Source: Loktanella fryxellensis (lineage in GTDB: Bacteria > Pseudomonadota > Alphaproteobacteria > Rhodobacterales > Rhodobacteraceae). Taken from it: DNA of 64,000 bases. Shown one piece after another: positions 1 to 10,111 of the stretch. The notes below the pieces were generated by a model. That model saw nothing but the letters and a program-made list of their open reading frames with translations, did no database searches and was not told the DNA's origin. Each line of letters opens with the position of its first letter. The stretch's first letter is position 1. The translations under genes were made by a program, and so were the position numbers. The DNA is taken from contig NZ_FOCI01000002.1 of NCBI RefSeq assembly GCF_900110065.1, positions 124,001-188,000 on the forward strand, read 5' to 3'.

Positions 1-250
1 CCTGACCGAAGCGTATGGTGAAGGTATAGGCCTTCAGCGCATCGGTGATGAAGGGGACGGTCTTCGTCGCCTCGCCCAGCGCAATCGCCAGCACGCCGGT
101 CGCGTCGGGATCGAGCGTGCCCGCATGACCCGCCTTGTTGGCGCCCAGCGCCCAGCGCACCTTGTTGACGACGGTCGTGCTGGTCAGGCCCGCGGGTTTG
201 TCCACGATCAGCCAGCCCGAAATGTTGCGTCCCGATTTGCGCCGACCCAT
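1..250 (-). CDS. truB: tRNA pseudouridine(55) synthase TruB, N-terminal part (gene runs off the left edge)
   Basis: TruB isomerises U55 of the tRNA T-loop to pseudouridine in the cytoplasm. Reading leftward from the ATG at 250, about 83 residues are present. They contain the family's N-terminal signature: [13 protein letters not shown] near residue 12, then the active-site motif [13 protein letters not shown], whose first Asp is the catalytic aspartate of the family. The rest of the protein lies beyond position 1. The next gene upstream in its transcription direction is the DUF2233 gene after a 58-base gap, with rbfA before that; rbfA-truB adjacency is common in proteobacteria, here interrupted by one gene. 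Identity is very secure; only completeness cannot be judged. Confidence 0.95.
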   Translation of the reverse strand, partial: MGRRKSGRNISGWLIVDKPAGLTSTTVVNKVRWALGANKAGHAGTLDPDATGVLAIALGEATKTVPFITDALKAYTFTIRFGQ

Positions 251-308
251 GAGGCTCTCCGTCGAAAGGTGAACGCGCCTGCTAGGGGGTGCGGTGCCGC
301 GCGTCAAG

Positions 309-1046
309 CTATTGGACGACGCCCACCAGTGGCCCCAGCGGCGCGAACCCGAAATCCGCCCGGTTCAAAGTGGGCGCATAGAGGCGGCTGATCGACCCGT
401 CGAGGAACAGCGCATCCGGCAGCCCCAGCCCGTCCCGAAAGAACCGCGCGAACAGATGGAAGTTCACCGGATCGTCCGAGATGACGAAGACCGCCGTGGT
501 CCCGTCCGCGCTCGTGCCGACGCCGTTGCGGACGTAAAGCGAGTCGCTGTCGGGCAGAAAGCGGGGGTGCAGCTGCCCGCCGATCACCAGCATCGGCCCC
601 GACTGCGTGGCGTCCCGGCAGGCGGGGCGGGTGTCGGCATAGCTCAGCGTCTCGATCACGCGGGCGGTGGTGTCGGTCAGGCAGAACACGCCGTTGGGCA
701 GCAGGCCGAAGTTGCCCGGCCCTTCGCGCGTCACCAGCGGTGCCGCCTCCACACCGTCTTCGATATAGAGGCCGACGGCGCGGCGATCCTCGTGATACAT
801 GCCGGCGTTCATCGCGAAGGCGAGTGTGTTCGGAGCCACCGTGCGTTGCAGGGTATTCCAGCCGCCCAGCACGGTGCCGGTGGCGTCGCGGTGGAACAGT
901 CGCAGATCCTCCGTCGTGGCATCGACGGTGCAGGCGGTGAACCGCGCGCCATCGAACGTCACGTTCTGGCAGGTCACGGCCCCGGCGGGACCGGCCACGC
1001 CCAGCGCCAGCAGCAGAGGCGCGCACTGCGCCGCAAGCCGCCTCAT
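309..1046 (-). CDS. Secreted phosphodiester glycosidase-like protein (DUF2233/NAGPA family)
   Basis: The predicted protein has 245 residues and starts with a Sec signal peptide (hydrophobic [13 protein letters not shown], likely cut near residue 23), so it should be exported. The mature part shows NAGPA/DUF2233-type features: [23 protein letters not shown] around residues 75-100, a [13 protein letters not shown] segment, and a near C-terminal [11 protein letters not shown] motif. Family members remove exposed sugars from phosphodiester-linked glycans; the substrate here is unknown. The start overlaps the rbfA stop by four bases (ATGA), so the two are translationally coupled, and truB follows 58 bases downstream. 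Family assignment is confident, function only general. Confidence 0.82.
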   Translation of the reverse strand: MRRLAAQCAPLLLALGVAGPAGAVTCQNVTFDGARFTACTVDATTEDLRLFHRDATGTVLGGWNTLQRTVAPNTLAFAMNAGMYHEDRRAVGLYIEDGVEAAPLVTREGPGNFGLLPNGVFCLTDTTARVIETLSYADTRPACRDATQSGPMLVIGGQLHPRFLPDSDSLYVRNGVGTSADGTTAVFVISDDPVNFHLFARFFRDGLGLPDALFLDGSISRLYAPTLNRADFGFAPLGPLVGVVQ

Positions 1047-1483
1047 GCCTGTTCGTCCCGCGCGACCTCGTCGTCGTCGCTGCGGTCCGGTGCGGCCAGA
1101 TCGGCCTTGACGTCGGGTTTCTCGAACAGGGCGCGGGTCGCGTCCATGCGATCGAAGGTGTCATCGAGCTCGAAGCGGATTTCGGGGGCGAACTTGATGG
1201 TCAGCACCTTGGCGACCTCGCGCCGGATCTCGTGGCGGGATTTGCGCAGGGCCAGCAAGGCGGCGTCCTTGTCGTTGCCGCCCAGCGGCAGGATGAACGC
1301 GGTCGCCACGCTCAGGTCCGGGGAACAGCGCACTTCGCCCACTGTGATCATCATGCGCGACAGGTCGGGATCGTGGATCTCGCCCCGTTGCAGCAGTTCC
1401 GACAACCGCCGGCGGATCAGTTCGCCCAGCCGCAGCTGGCGTTGGTTGGGGGCGCCGCCCCCGGAGGATGATGTCTTTGCCAT
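1043..1483 (-). CDS. rbfA: 30S ribosome-binding factor RbfA
   Basis: RbfA binds the 30S subunit during late maturation of the 16S rRNA 5' end and is needed for cold adaptation in enterobacteria. The 146-residue protein begins at the ATG at 1483. An in-frame extension upstream to 1621 is Pro/Arg-rich and not family-like, so the internal ATG was chosen. The KH-fold signatures are visible: [19 protein letters not shown] near the N-terminus, then ISRMM-type and [19 protein letters not shown] strands, and [14 protein letters not shown] followed by [13 protein letters not shown]. An acidic tail ([10 protein letters not shown]) follows. It is divergent from dapB, with about 100 bases between the two starts, and overlaps the next gene by four bases. 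Confidence 0.95.
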   Translation of the reverse strand: MAKTSSSGGGAPNQRQLRLGELIRRRLSELLQRGEIHDPDLSRMMITVGEVRCSPDLSVATAFILPLGGNDKDAALLALRKSRHEIRREVAKVLTIKFAPEIRFELDDTFDRMDATRALFEKPDVKADLAAPDRSDDDEVARDEQA

Positions 1484-1584
1484 GCCCCCCCTTACCCCCG
1501 CGGGGCGGCATTTCCAAGCATGGGGTTTCGCAAGGCCCCTGCGGGCAGTATCACGATGGCGGCAACACGAGTGTGGGGGCGGAT

Positions 1585-2394
1585 ATGGCGGCAGGACCGG
1601 GAATCGTTGTGACGGGGGCATCCGGTCGCATGGGGCAGATGCTGGTGCGGGCGATCCACGCGTCGGAGGTCTGCCATCTTGTGGCGGCGCTGGAACGTGA
1701 GGGCCACCCTTGGGTCGGGCAGGACGTGGGCACGGCGATGGGCGGTGCCGCCATCGGCGTGACCGTCACCGACGACCCCGTCGCGGCCTTTGCCCGGGCG
1801 CAGGCTGTCGTCGATTTCACCGCCCCCGCCGCCACGGTGGGTTTCGCGGCGCTGGCCGCACAGGCCCGCGCGGTGCATGTGATCGGCACCACGGGCCTGT
1901 CGGAGGTGGATTTGGCGGCAATTTCCCGCGCCGCCCACCATGCGGTGATCGTGCGCGCCGGCAACATGAGCCTCGGCCTGAACCTGCTGATGCAGATGAC
2001 CCAGCGTGTCGCGGCGGCGCTGGATGCGGATTACGACATCGAGATCGTCGAGGCGCACCACCGCCACAAGGTGGACGCCCCCTCCGGCACCGCCTTGATG
2101 CTGGGCGAGGCGGCGGCGGCGGGGCGTGGCGTGGTGTTGAACGAGGTGCGCGACGCGGGCCGCGACGGTATGACGGGCGCACGGCGGCGCGGCGACATCG
2201 GCTTTGCCGCGATCCGTGGCGGCGACATCGTCGGCGAACACGACGTGATCTTCGCCGCCGATGGCGAGCGGATCACCCTGCGACATGTCGCCACCGACCG
2301 CAGCGTCTTCGTGCGCGGGGCGCTGCGCGCTGCGTTGTGGGGGCAGGACCGCGATCCGGGCGAATACGACATGCTGGACGTGCTGGGGATCTGA
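1585..2394 (+). CDS. dapB: 4-hydroxy-tetrahydrodipicolinate reductase DapB
   Basis: DapB reduces the DapA product with NAD(P)H in the diaminopimelate/lysine pathway, in the cytoplasm. With the ATG at 1585 the protein has 269 residues, close to the usual 270. The Rossmann glycine motif [10 protein letters not shown] lies at residues 8-17, the DFTAPAA segment follows, and the family signature [15 protein letters not shown], with the catalytic His and Lys, lies around residues 150-170. A longer in-frame reading from 1468 exists but overlaps the rbfA coding region on the other strand and adds unrelated sequence, so the internal start is preferred. The gene is divergent from rbfA. Confidence 0.96.
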   Translation: MAAGPGIVVTGASGRMGQMLVRAIHASEVCHLVAALEREGHPWVGQDVGTAMGGAAIGVTVTDDPVAAFARAQAVVDFTAPAATVGFAALAAQARAVHVIGTTGLSEVDLAAISRAAHHAVIVRAGNMSLGLNLLMQMTQRVAAALDADYDIEIVEAHHRHKVDAPSGTALMLGEAAAAGRGVVLNEVRDAGRDGMTGARRRGDIGFAAIRGGDIVGEHDVIFAADGERITLRHVATDRSVFVRGALRAALWGQDRDPGEYDMLDVLGI

Positions 2395-2458
2395 ACTCCC
2401 TGACTTGACGCTGGGCGGTGCGCACTTAACTCCCCTCCCATCCAGGGAGGTGCGGATC

Positions 2459-2818
2459 ATGCGTCACGTCGTTCTTGCCATTGCGCTGGGCCTGCTGCCC
2501 GTCGCGGCCACCGCGCAGGGTTACGCCCGCGTCACCGATCAGGATGCGTTTCTGGCGCTGATGGCGCAGGGCACGCTGACCCACGCGGTATTCGACATCG
2601 CGCTGAGCGTGACGCCCGACGGCCAGATCAATGGCGATGCGGTCGGCTGGCCCGTCACCGGCACGTGGGCGTGGCAGGACGGTTTCTTTTGCCGCACGAT
2701 GGACTGGGGCGGGGACGAGATTCCCTACAACTGCCAGCTTGTCGAACAGAACGGCGATCTGGTGCGCTTTACCACCGATCAGGGCGCGGGCCGGTCGGCG
2801 GCGCTGCGCCTGCGCTGA
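2459..2818 (+). CDS. Small secreted protein of unknown function
   Basis: This 119-residue product has a clear signal peptide (VVLAIALGLLPVAATAQG, cut after about residue 19), so it is predicted to be periplasmic. The start at 2459 is supported by a strong AGGGAGG ribosome binding site eight bases upstream. The mature part has one pair of cysteines (FFCRTMDWGG and YNCQLVEQ) that could form a disulfide, and the pattern W-P-V-x-G-T-W-x-W-Q-D-G-F-F-C, which recurs in small secreted Rhodobacterales proteins. I cannot name a function. It lies between dapB and the convergent SDHAF4-like gene. Confidence 0.72.
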   Translation: MRHVVLAIALGLLPVAATAQGYARVTDQDAFLALMAQGTLTHAVFDIALSVTPDGQINGDAVGWPVTGTWAWQDGFFCRTMDWGGDEIPYNCQLVEQNGDLVRFTTDQGAGRSAALRLR

Positions 2819-2836
2819 CCACGCGCCGCGGCACGG

Positions 2837-3025
2837 TCAGAAGTCGATGGCCAGCCCCTTGTTTTCCCAGTCGCCATAGCGCACCGGTTCCGGCCCGTCG
2901 CGCCCGCCCAGTTCGGGTGGCAGATCGGGCCGCTTGGCGGCGTTGCGGCGGGCTTCCGCCTCGGCCAGCGCGCGCTGGGCGGCGGCGGGCAGGTCTGCCA
3001 CCTGTGTGGCCCTGTCATCGGTCAT
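2837..3025 (-). CDS. Succinate dehydrogenase assembly factor 4-like protein (DUF1674)
   Basis: The protein has 62 residues and ends with the diagnostic DUF1674/SDHAF4 block: PPELGGRDGPEPVRYGDWE followed by NKGLAIDF at the extreme C-terminus. In mitochondria the homologue (Sdh8/SDHAF4) binds the flavinylated SdhA subunit during assembly of succinate dehydrogenase; the bacterial role is assumed to be similar. The N-terminal half is Ala/Arg-rich and probably disordered. It starts at the ATG at 3025, 87 bases from the divergent rsmB start. A much longer reading frame running through it from 4255 is an antisense artefact of rsmB. Confidence 0.88.
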   Translation of the reverse strand: MTDDRATQVADLPAAAQRALAEAEARRNAAKRPDLPPELGGRDGPEPVRYGDWENKGLAIDF

Positions 3026-3112
3026 GGGTCTGTCCTCCTTGCCGGGGGTGTGGCTGTGATATACGCCGCACCAGACCCTGAACAAGGGGCCGCCACCGCA
3101 AAGGGTTTCGTC

Positions 3113-4411
3113 ATGAATCAGACCGGCGACAGCAAGAATGGCGACCAGATGGGCCTTGCCCCGCGCCGCGCCGCGCATCACCTGCTGCAAGAGGTGATCG
3201 ACGACGGCCGCCTGATGTCGGAACTGCTGGGCGGCGGTGCGCTGGACCATCTGGCCCCCGACGACCGCGCCCGCGCCCAGCGTCTGGCGACCGAGACGTT
3301 GCGCATGCTCGACCGGGCCGACCGGATGCTGAAGCCGTTTCTGGCCAAGGAACCGCCGCTCTACGTCCGCAACGCCCTGCGCCTTGGTACGCTGGAGATC
3401 GTGCAGGGCGCTGCCGCCTACGGCGTGGTGAATTCCTATGTCGAGATCGTCGGGCGCAACCACCATACCGCGCGGCTGAAGGGCCTCGTGAACGCGGTGC
3501 TGCGCAATGTGGCCGACCTTGGCCCCGAGGCTTGGGACAAGATGCCTGCGCCGCTGCTGCCGGGCTGGCTGCGCCAGCCGCTGGTGGCCGCCTGGGGCCG
3601 CGCCGACGTCGCGGCGATGGAGGCCGTGCAGGCCACCACCCCGCCGCTGGACCTGACACCCAAGGGTGATGCGCAGGCTGTCGCCGCCGCCGTTGGCGGC
3701 ACCGTCCTGCCGACCGGTTCGGTGCGCATCGGGGACGCGGGGCAGGTGACGGCGCTGCCGGGGTACGAGGCCGGCGACTGGTGGGTGCAGGACGCGGCGG
3801 CGGCGCTGCCGGTGCAACTGCTGGGCGATGTGACGGGCCTGCGCGTGCTGGACCTGTGCGCCGCACCGGGTGGCAAGACGATGCAACTCGCGGCGCGGGG
3901 GGCAGAGGTCACGGCCGTGGATTCCTCCCCCTCCCGCATGGCGCGGGTGGCGCAGAACCTGACCCGCATCGGGCTGAATGCGATCACAGAGGTTGCCGAT
4001 GCCTTCGACGTCACCGGCGCATGGGACGCCGTGCTGCTTGACGCGCCCTGCAGTGCCACCGGTACCATGCGCCGCCACCCGGACCTGCCCTATGGCAAGG
4101 ACGGGGCCGAGTTCGGCGGTCTGATCGACCAGCAGGGCGCGCTGATCGACCATGCGCTGACGCTGCTGCATCCCGGCGGGCGGCTGGTGTTCTGCACCTG
4201 CTCCTTGCTGCCGGACGAGGGCGAGGTGCAGATCGAGGAAGCGCTGGCCCGCCATCCGGACCTGACCGTCGACCGTGCGGCGCTCGACCGTCCCGGCATC
4301 GACCCGGACTGGATCACGCCCGAAGGCGGACTGCGCCTGCGCCCGGATTACTGGGCCGACATCGGCGGCATGGATGGCTTCTACATGGCGGTACTGACAA
4401 AGCCCGCGTGA
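3113..4411 (+). CDS. rsmB: 16S rRNA (cytosine-C5)-methyltransferase RsmB/Fmu family
   Basis: The predicted 432-residue enzyme uses SAM to methylate C967 of 16S rRNA. Residues 1-150 form the NusB-like RNA-binding domain (APRRAAHHLLQEV, LKGLVNAVLRN). The methyltransferase domain follows with motif I DLCAAPGGKT near residue 246, motif IV DAPCSATGTMRRHPD near residue 307, and motif VI CTCSLLPDEGE near residue 360. The cysteines in PCS and TCS are the release and catalytic residues of the family. The ATG at 3113 was preferred over an in-frame start 63 bases upstream because the extra residues are not family-like. The stop overlaps the GTG of the next gene. Confidence 0.93.
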   Translation: MNQTGDSKNGDQMGLAPRRAAHHLLQEVIDDGRLMSELLGGGALDHLAPDDRARAQRLATETLRMLDRADRMLKPFLAKEPPLYVRNALRLGTLEIVQGAAAYGVVNSYVEIVGRNHHTARLKGLVNAVLRNVADLGPEAWDKMPAPLLPGWLRQPLVAAWGRADVAAMEAVQATTPPLDLTPKGDAQAVAAAVGGTVLPTGSVRIGDAGQVTALPGYEAGDWWVQDAAAALPVQLLGDVTGLRVLDLCAAPGGKTMQLAARGAEVTAVDSSPSRMARVAQNLTRIGLNAITEVADAFDVTGAWDAVLLDAPCSATGTMRRHPDLPYGKDGAEFGGLIDQQGALIDHALTLLHPGGRLVFCTCSLLPDEGEVQIEEALARHPDLTVDRAALDRPGIDPDWITPEGGLRLRPDYWADIGGMDGFYMAVLTKPA

Positions 4412-6258
4412 CAGGCCCGCTGCACCGCGTTACCCTGCGGCCCAACAAGAATGCGACACCGCAACGCAGAGGCAGCAGTTTGGCCGAGACCGTCCCATGG
4501 CGTGCCCGCAACCGGGCCTTCATGCACCGCGTGCATGCGCGCTGGGCGGCGCGGAAGGCCTTGGCAACCGGATTCGTGTCGCAGCCCGAACCGCGCGGCA
4601 TCGGTCATTTCGCCCGCGGGCGGCAATTGCTGGCGGGCAACTTCCTGTTCGCAGGCGTCCTGACCACCGCGCCCGGCGGGTCGATCTGGCAGGCTTTGGG
4701 CGACCGGGCGCAGGTGGACTTCGAACTGCACGGCTTCGGCTGGCTCGACGATCTGGCCGCCGTGGGCGACACGCGCGCACGGCATGCGGCGCAGGCGTGG
4801 GTCGGCGAATGGATCGACGCCTTCGGTGCGGGCCACGGGCCGGGCTGGACGCCGGATCTGACGGGGCGGCGGCTGATCCGCTGGATCTCGCACGGGATCT
4901 TCTTGCTGCGCGGTCAGGACAAGGCGGCACAGGAACGCCTGTTCCGCTCATTGGCGCAGCAGACCCTGTTCCTGTCGCGCCGCTGGCGGGCGACCGGACC
5001 GGGCCTTGCCCGGTTCGAGGCGCTGGCCGGCCTGATCTATGCGGGGCTGTCGCTGCAGGGGATGGACCGCATGACCGCCCCCGCCATCGCCGCGCTTGCC
5101 GCCGATTGCGCCCGCCAGATCGGCCCGGACGGCGGTATCCCGACCCGCAACCCGGAGGAGTTGCTGGACATCCTGACCCTGCTGCACTGGGCGCGCGGGG
5201 CCATCGCCGCCAGCGACCGCCCGGTGCCGCCCGCGCTGACCGCTGCGATCGCGCGCATCGGCCCGACCCTGCGGGCGCTGCGCCATGCGGACGGCGGGCT
5301 GGCGCGGTTCCACGGTGGCGGGCGCGGTGCCGACGGGCGGCTGGACCACGCCCTGTCGCTGGGCGGTCCCACGCCCCGCCGCAGCGTCACCGACACGCTG
5401 TGCATGGGGTTCGCGCGGTTGAGCGCAGGGCGCACCACGCTGATCGCCGACGCCGCCCGCCCGCCGGAAGGGGCCGCCGCCGCCCACGCCCACGCGTCGA
5501 CCCTCGCGTTCGAGATGACGTCGGGTCGCCGCCCGCTGATCGTGAACTGCGGGTCCGGCGTCACCTTCGGTGCCGACTGGCGCAGGGCGGGGCGGGCCAC
5601 GCCGAGCCACTCGACGCTGGGAATCGGCGGCTATTCGTCGTCGCGCCTGGCCCCTGCCGTGACCACGGGTGGTATCGCACAGGAATTGCTGGTCGATCTG
5701 CCCGACGTGGTGAACGGCATCGTCACGCATCTGGACGATGGCCGCCGGGCCGAGCTGTCGCACGACGGCTTTCGCCCGACCCACGGTCTGACCCATGCGC
5801 GCACGCTGGAACTGACCCTCGACGGGCGGGGCCTCAGCGGTGAAGATCTGCTGACCACGCTGGATGTGGGCGACAAGGCGCTGTTCGACGCGGCGTTCGA
5901 GGCGACGTTTCGGCAGGGCGTGCCCTATGCGATCCGGTTCCATCTGCACCCCGATGTGGACGCCACCGTTGATCTGGGCGGGTCCGCGGTGTCGATGGCG
6001 CTGCAATCGGGCGAAATCTGGGTGCTGCGCCACGACGGGCACGCCGATCTGACGCTGGAGCCGTCGGTTTACCTCGAATCCGGGCGGTTGAAGCCGCGTG
6101 CCGCACGACAGGTGGTTTTATCCGGTGTCGCGATGGCCTATGCGACGCGCATCCGCTGGTCGCTGGCCAAGGCGCAGGACACCCCCGACGTGGTGCGTGA
6201 CCTGAGCCCGGTCCGAGAGGCGGACGACGATGACACTGTGACCGGGGACCCAACATGA
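4408..6258 (+). CDS. Heparinase II/III family protein (predicted polysaccharide lyase)
   Basis: This 616-residue protein has an alpha-helical toroid in its N-terminal half (motifs such as [13 protein letters not shown] and [14 protein letters not shown]) and a C-terminal beta-rich heparinase II/III region ([27 protein letters not shown], and [20 protein letters not shown]). Family members cleave uronate-containing glycans by beta-elimination; the substrate cannot be predicted. There is no clear signal peptide, so it may act on a cytoplasmic or cell-envelope polymer. The GTG at 4408 overlaps the rsmB TGA and its own stop overlaps the purH ATG, placing it in a coupled run rsmB - this gene - purH, an arrangement I recognise from other Rhodobacterales. 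Confidence 0.85.
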   Translation: MTGPLHRVTLRPNKNATPQRRGSSLAETVPWRARNRAFMHRVHARWAARKALATGFVSQPEPRGIGHFARGRQLLAGNFLFAGVLTTAPGGSIWQALGDRAQVDFELHGFGWLDDLAAVGDTRARHAAQAWVGEWIDAFGAGHGPGWTPDLTGRRLIRWISHGIFLLRGQDKAAQERLFRSLAQQTLFLSRRWRATGPGLARFEALAGLIYAGLSLQGMDRMTAPAIAALAADCARQIGPDGGIPTRNPEELLDILTLLHWARGAIAASDRPVPPALTAAIARIGPTLRALRHADGGLARFHGGGRGADGRLDHALSLGGPTPRRSVTDTLCMGFARLSAGRTTLIADAARPPEGAAAAHAHASTLAFEMTSGRRPLIVNCGSGVTFGADWRRAGRATPSHSTLGIGGYSSSRLAPAVTTGGIAQELLVDLPDVVNGIVTHLDDGRRAELSHDGFRPTHGLTHARTLELTLDGRGLSGEDLLTTLDVGDKALFDAAFEATFRQGVPYAIRFHLHPDVDATVDLGGSAVSMALQSGEIWVLRHDGHADLTLEPSVYLESGRLKPRAARQVVLSGVAMAYATRIRWSLAKAQDTPDVVRDLSPVREADDDDTVTGDPT

Positions 6259-7844
6259 CCGACCTGCAACCGCTGCGCCGCGCGCTTCTGAGCGTTTCCG
6301 ACAAGACCGGCCTGATCGACCTTGGCCGCGCGCTGGTCGCCCGCGACGTTGTCCTGCTGTCCACGGGCGGCACCGCAAAGGCGCTGCGCGACGCGGGCCT
6401 GCCGGTGACGGACGTGGCCGAGGTCACGGGATTCCCCGAGATGATGGACGGTCGCGTCAAGACCCTGCACCCGATGGTCCATGGTGGCTTGCTGGCCCTG
6501 CGCGACGATGCGGGCCACCGACAGGCGATGCAGGATCACGGGATCGCAGGCATCGACCTGCTGGTCGTGAACCTCTATCCGTTCGAGGCGACGGTGGCGG
6601 CGGGCGGCGATTACGACACCTGCATCGAGAACATCGACATCGGCGGCCCCGCGATGATCCGCGCCGCGTCCAAGAATCACGCCTATGTCAGCACCATCGT
6701 CGACGTGGGGGATTACGACGCCCTGCTGGCAGAACTCGACGCCCACGACGGCCAGACCACGCTCGCCTTCCGGCAGCGGCTGGCGCAGGCGGCCTACGGG
6801 CGCACCGCCGCCTACGACGCTGCCGTCAGCACGTGGATGGCGCAGGCCATCGGTCAGGCGACGCCACGCCGCCGCGCCTTTGCCGGAGAGCTGCGGCAGA
6901 CCATGCGCTATGGCGAAAACCCGCATCAGACCGCCAGCTTCTATGCGGACGGCAGCGGGCGGCCCGGCGTGGCAACCGCCGTGCAGCATCAGGGCAAGGA
7001 ATTGTCCTACAACAACATCAACGACACTGACGCCGCGTTCGAGCTGGTGGCCGAGTTCGATCCCGCCGACGGCCCCGCCGTGGCGATCATCAAGCACGCC
7101 AACCCCTGCGGCGTGGCCCGTGGCGCCACCCTGCTGGAGGCTTACCGCAAAGCCTTCGACTGCGACCGCACGTCGGCCTTCGGCGGAATCGTGGCGATGA
7201 ATGTCGCGTTGGACGAGGAAACCGCGCAGGCCATCGCCGAGATCTTTACCGAGGTCGTAATCGCGCCCGGTGCCTCCGACGCCGCCCGCGCGGTGTTCGC
7301 GGCCAAGAAGAACCTGCGCCTGCTGACCACCGACGGCCTGCCCGATCCGCAAGCTGCCCAACTGACCTACCGTCAGGTCGCAGGGGGCATGCTGGTGCAG
7401 GACAAGGACACCGGCCACGTCCCCGCCGCCGACCTGCGCGTGGTGACGAAGGTGCAGCCCACGGACGCGCAGATGGCCGATCTGCGGTTCGCATGGACCG
7501 TGGCCAAGCACGTGAAATCGAACGCCATCGTCTATGTCCGCGACGGGGCCACCGTGGGCGTCGGCGCGGGCCAGATGAGCCGCCTCGACAGCGCCCTGAT
7601 CGCCGCGAAGAAGGCCGAGCGCATGGCCGATGCCACGGGATTGCCGCAGCCGCTGACCATCGGTTCGGCGGTCGCGTCGGATGCGTTCTTTCCCTTTGCC
7701 GACGGCTTGATGGAGGCGGCGGCCGCAGGGGCCACCTGTGTCATCCAGCCCGGTGGGTCGATGCGTGACGCCGAAGTGATCGCCGCAGCCGATGACGCGG
7801 GCATCGCGATGGTCTTTACCGGCATGCGCCACTTTCGGCATTGA
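6255..7844 (+). CDS. purH: Bifunctional AICAR transformylase/IMP cyclohydrolase PurH
   Basis: PurH carries out the last two steps of de novo IMP synthesis. The 529 residues match the family length. Residues 1-200 are the MGS-like IMP cyclohydrolase domain ([39 protein letters not shown]). The remainder is the AICAR transformylase domain with [25 protein letters not shown] (family Lys-His active-site pair) and [10 protein letters not shown]. The ATG overlaps the stop of the upstream heparinase-like gene by four bases, and lspA starts 11 bases after its stop, so it sits in the middle of a probable operon. Confidence 0.98.
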   Translation: MTDLQPLRRALLSVSDKTGLIDLGRALVARDVVLLSTGGTAKALRDAGLPVTDVAEVTGFPEMMDGRVKTLHPMVHGGLLALRDDAGHRQAMQDHGIAGIDLLVVNLYPFEATVAAGGDYDTCIENIDIGGPAMIRAASKNHAYVSTIVDVGDYDALLAELDAHDGQTTLAFRQRLAQAAYGRTAAYDAAVSTWMAQAIGQATPRRRAFAGELRQTMRYGENPHQTASFYADGSGRPGVATAVQHQGKELSYNNINDTDAAFELVAEFDPADGPAVAIIKHANPCGVARGATLLEAYRKAFDCDRTSAFGGIVAMNVALDEETAQAIAEIFTEVVIAPGASDAARAVFAAKKNLRLLTTDGLPDPQAAQLTYRQVAGGMLVQDKDTGHVPAADLRVVTKVQPTDAQMADLRFAWTVAKHVKSNAIVYVRDGATVGVGAGQMSRLDSALIAAKKAERMADATGLPQPLTIGSAVASDAFFPFADGLMEAAAAGATCVIQPGGSMRDAEVIAAADDAGIAMVFTGMRHFRH

Positions 7845-7855
7845 GGGGAACGGGG

Positions 7856-8338
7856 ATGCGGTTGATCTTCTGGGCGGGATTCTGGACGTTCCTGCTGGAT
7901 CAGGCGACGAAATACATCGTCGTTCATCAGTTGGACCTGATCACGCGCCAGCAGATCGACGTGGTGCCGCCGTTCCTGACGTTCCAGATGGCATGGAACC
8001 GGGGTGTGAACTTCGGCCTCGGTGCTGGGTTCGACATGCGCTGGGTCCTGATCGGCATCGCACTCGCGATTTCGGTCGCCGTGCTGGTCTGGCTGCAGCG
8101 GACGGGCGGCACACCCAAGATCCACATCGCGGCGGGGTTGCTGATCGGCGGGGCGCTGGGCAATGTGGTGGACCGGGTGCTGTATGGTGCGGTCGCGGAC
8201 TTCATCAACATGTCGTGGTACGGGTTCGACAATCCCTATGCGTTCAACGTGGCCGACGTGGCGATCTTTGCCGGCGCCCTGGGCCTTGCGTTCCTGCCAG
8301 ACGGCCGCCCGCCGGCATCGAAACCCAAGCGGGCGTGA
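7856..8338 (+). CDS. lspA: Prolipoprotein signal peptidase LspA
   Basis: LspA is the inner-membrane aspartyl protease that removes signal peptides from diacylglyceryl-modified prolipoproteins. With the ATG at 7856 (preceded by a purine-rich GAGGGGAACGGGG stretch) it has 160 residues. Four hydrophobic segments are visible, together with the family blocks [11 protein letters not shown] near residue 15, [27 protein letters not shown], whose first Asp (about 105) is catalytic, and [10 protein letters not shown], whose Asp (about 133) is the second catalytic residue. A TTG five codons upstream overlaps the purH stop but is a poorer start. Two lipoprotein-type genes in this window (8394 and 14556) would be substrates. 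Confidence 0.95.
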   Translation: MRLIFWAGFWTFLLDQATKYIVVHQLDLITRQQIDVVPPFLTFQMAWNRGVNFGLGAGFDMRWVLIGIALAISVAVLVWLQRTGGTPKIHIAAGLLIGGALGNVVDRVLYGAVADFINMSWYGFDNPYAFNVADVAIFAGALGLAFLPDGRPPASKPKRA

Positions 8339-8393
8339 CGCGGTGCGCCACCTGCGCTAGAACGGCGCGAACATGATGCGAAAAGGGGCTACG

Positions 8394-8618
8394 ATGCAGC
8401 GGATTATGATCGGCCTTGCGGCCTGTGCGGCCCTTGCAGGGTGTGGCAACCGGTCCGCCGGCGACAGCGGACCCGACGAATTCGCGGTGCAGACCGCCCG
8501 GCCCCTGATCTATCCGGCCACCAATGCGCTGCCGGTGCCGACGCCCGGCGGCACCAACCCGGCCGACCCCAATCCCCGCGCACAGGCCATCGCCGCCCTG
8601 AACGGCACGGGCGGCTGA
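8394..8618 (+). CDS. Short DUF3035-type lipoprotein
   Basis: The 74-residue product has a lipoprotein signal (MQRIMIGLAACAALAGC, lipobox LAGC with the lipidated Cys at residue 17) followed by DEFAVQTARPLIYPATNALPVP, which resembles the start of DUF3035 proteins (PDEFAVVTRAPL-like). DUF3035 has been linked to the BAM outer-membrane assembly machinery in alphaproteobacteria (BamF), though typical members are roughly twice this length. The ATG at 8394 is preferred over the one at 8373 because AAAAGGGG precedes it at good spacing. It follows lspA by 55 bases and precedes the M16 pair, a neighbourhood common in Rhodobacterales. Confidence 0.72.
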   Translation: MQRIMIGLAACAALAGCGNRSAGDSGPDEFAVQTARPLIYPATNALPVPTPGGTNPADPNPRAQAIAALNGTGG

Positions 8619-8707
8619 TCCGTCGCGGTCACAAGCCCGTATGGCCGATTGCAGTCGTGCGGTGAACCTCTAGGTTTCCGGCAACGCGCACCAGCTACAG
8701 GGTTTCC

Positions 8708-10111
8708 ATGATACGCATCCTCGCCGTCCCAGCCCTGCTGCTGGCCGCCCACCCCCTGTCCGCGCAATCGTCGGGTGAACAGACCTTCATCTTTGACGAC
8801 ACCACCGTCACCGTGTCGGCCCCGCAGACCATCGGCGAGGATGTGACGACCTTCACCCTCGACAACGGGATGGAGGTCGTGGTGATCGAGGATCATCGCG
8901 CCGCCGTCGCCGTGCAGATGGTCTGGTATCGCGCCGGGTCCGCCGACGAACCCGTGGGACAGTCGGGCGTGGCGCACTTCCTCGAACACCTGCTGTTCAA
9001 GGGCACCGACACGCTGGCACCGGGAGAGTTCTCTTCCACCGTGGCGGCCAACGGCGGGTCCGACAACGCCTTTACCAGCTATGACTACACCGCCTATTTC
9101 CAGCGCGTCGCCGCCGACCGTCTGCCGCTGATGATGCAGATGGAAAGCGACCGGATGGAAAACCTCGCGATCGGCGAAGGCGACATCGCGACCGAGCGCA
9201 ACGTGATCCTCGAAGAACGCAACCAGCGGACCGAGAACAATCCCGGCGCGTTGGCCCGCGAACAGTTCATGGCCGCGCAATACCAGAACCACCGTTACGG
9301 CGTGCCGATCATCGGCTGGAAGCACGAGATGGAGGAGCTTAGCCTGCAGGATGCGCTGTCGTTCTACGACATCCATTACTCTCCGAACAACGCCGTCCTG
9401 ATCGTGGCGGGCGACGTGCAGCCCGATGCCGTGATGGCGCTGGCTGCCGAATACTATGGCACGATCCCGCGCGAGGAGGATCTGCCCGAACGCCTGCGCC
9501 CGGCAGAGCCGCCGCAGATCGCGCCGCGCCGCATTACCTATACCGACCCGCGCGTCAGCCAGCCGTATGTGGTGCGCAGCTACCTCGCGCCCGAACGCGA
9601 TGCGGGCGATCAGGATACGGCGGCGGCGCTGGTCTATCTGGCGGAACTGCTGGGCGGGTCGTCCTTCACCTCCGCCCTCGGGCAGGCATTGCAGTTCGAC
9701 ACGCAGACCGCGGTTTACACCAGTGCGGGTTACAGTGGCGACAGCCTTGATTCCACGACCTTTGGCGTGTCGATCGTGCCTGCTGCCGGTGTCACCCTGT
9801 CCGAGGGGGAGGCCGCGATGGACAAGGTGATCGCCGATTTCATGGCCGCCGACATCGACCCCGCCGCGATGGAGCGGATTCGCACGCAGTTGAACGCGCA
9901 GGAAATCTACGCCCTCGACGACGTGCAGGGCCGTGCGCAACGCTATGGCGCGGCCCTGACCCAAGGTCTGACCATCGCGGACGTGGAGGCATGGCCGCAG
10001 GTCCTGCAGGAGGTGACAGCCGAGGACGTGAAAGCGGCGGCCGAACTGGTGTTCGACCTGAACCAATCCGTGACCGGCTGGGTCGTGGCCAACCCGGAGC
10101 AAGCGCAATGA
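8708..10111 (+). CDS. Periplasmic M16-family zinc peptidase (catalytic partner)
   Basis: The protein has 467 residues with a signal peptide (IRILAVPALLLAAHPLSAQ), so it should be periplasmic. The inverted zinc-protease motif HFLEH lies at residues 89-93 within SGVAHFLEHLLFKGT, and the third zinc ligand is expected in the NVILEERNQR helix about 76 residues later. A C-terminal M16 domain follows (YYGTIPREEDLP onwards, with RITYTDPRVSQPYVVRSYL). Enzymes of this type degrade oligopeptides. The stop overlaps the start of the second M16 gene, and the two probably form a heterodimer in which this subunit carries the metal site. Confidence 0.92.
   Translation: MIRILAVPALLLAAHPLSAQSSGEQTFIFDDTTVTVSAPQTIGEDVTTFTLDNGMEVVVIEDHRAAVAVQMVWYRAGSADEPVGQSGVAHFLEHLLFKGTDTLAPGEFSSTVAANGGSDNAFTSYDYTAYFQRVAADRLPLMMQMESDRMENLAIGEGDIATERNVILEERNQRTENNPGALAREQFMAAQYQNHRYGVPIIGWKHEMEELSLQDALSFYDIHYSPNNAVLIVAGDVQPDAVMALAAEYYGTIPREEDLPERLRPAEPPQIAPRRITYTDPRVSQPYVVRSYLAPERDAGDQDTAAALVYLAELLGGSSFTSALGQALQFDTQTAVYTSAGYSGDSLDSTTFGVSIVPAAGVTLSEGEAAMDKVIADFMAADIDPAAMERIRTQLNAQEIYALDDVQGRAQRYGAALTQGLTIADVEAWPQVLQEVTAEDVKAAAELVFDLNQSVTGWVVANPEQAQ

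Noticed and set aside
8617-8645. TGATCC followed by GTATGG between the DUF3035 and M16 genes as a sigma-E promoter
   Set aside because: The -10 position does not match and the first three bases are inside the upstream stop region; likely chance.
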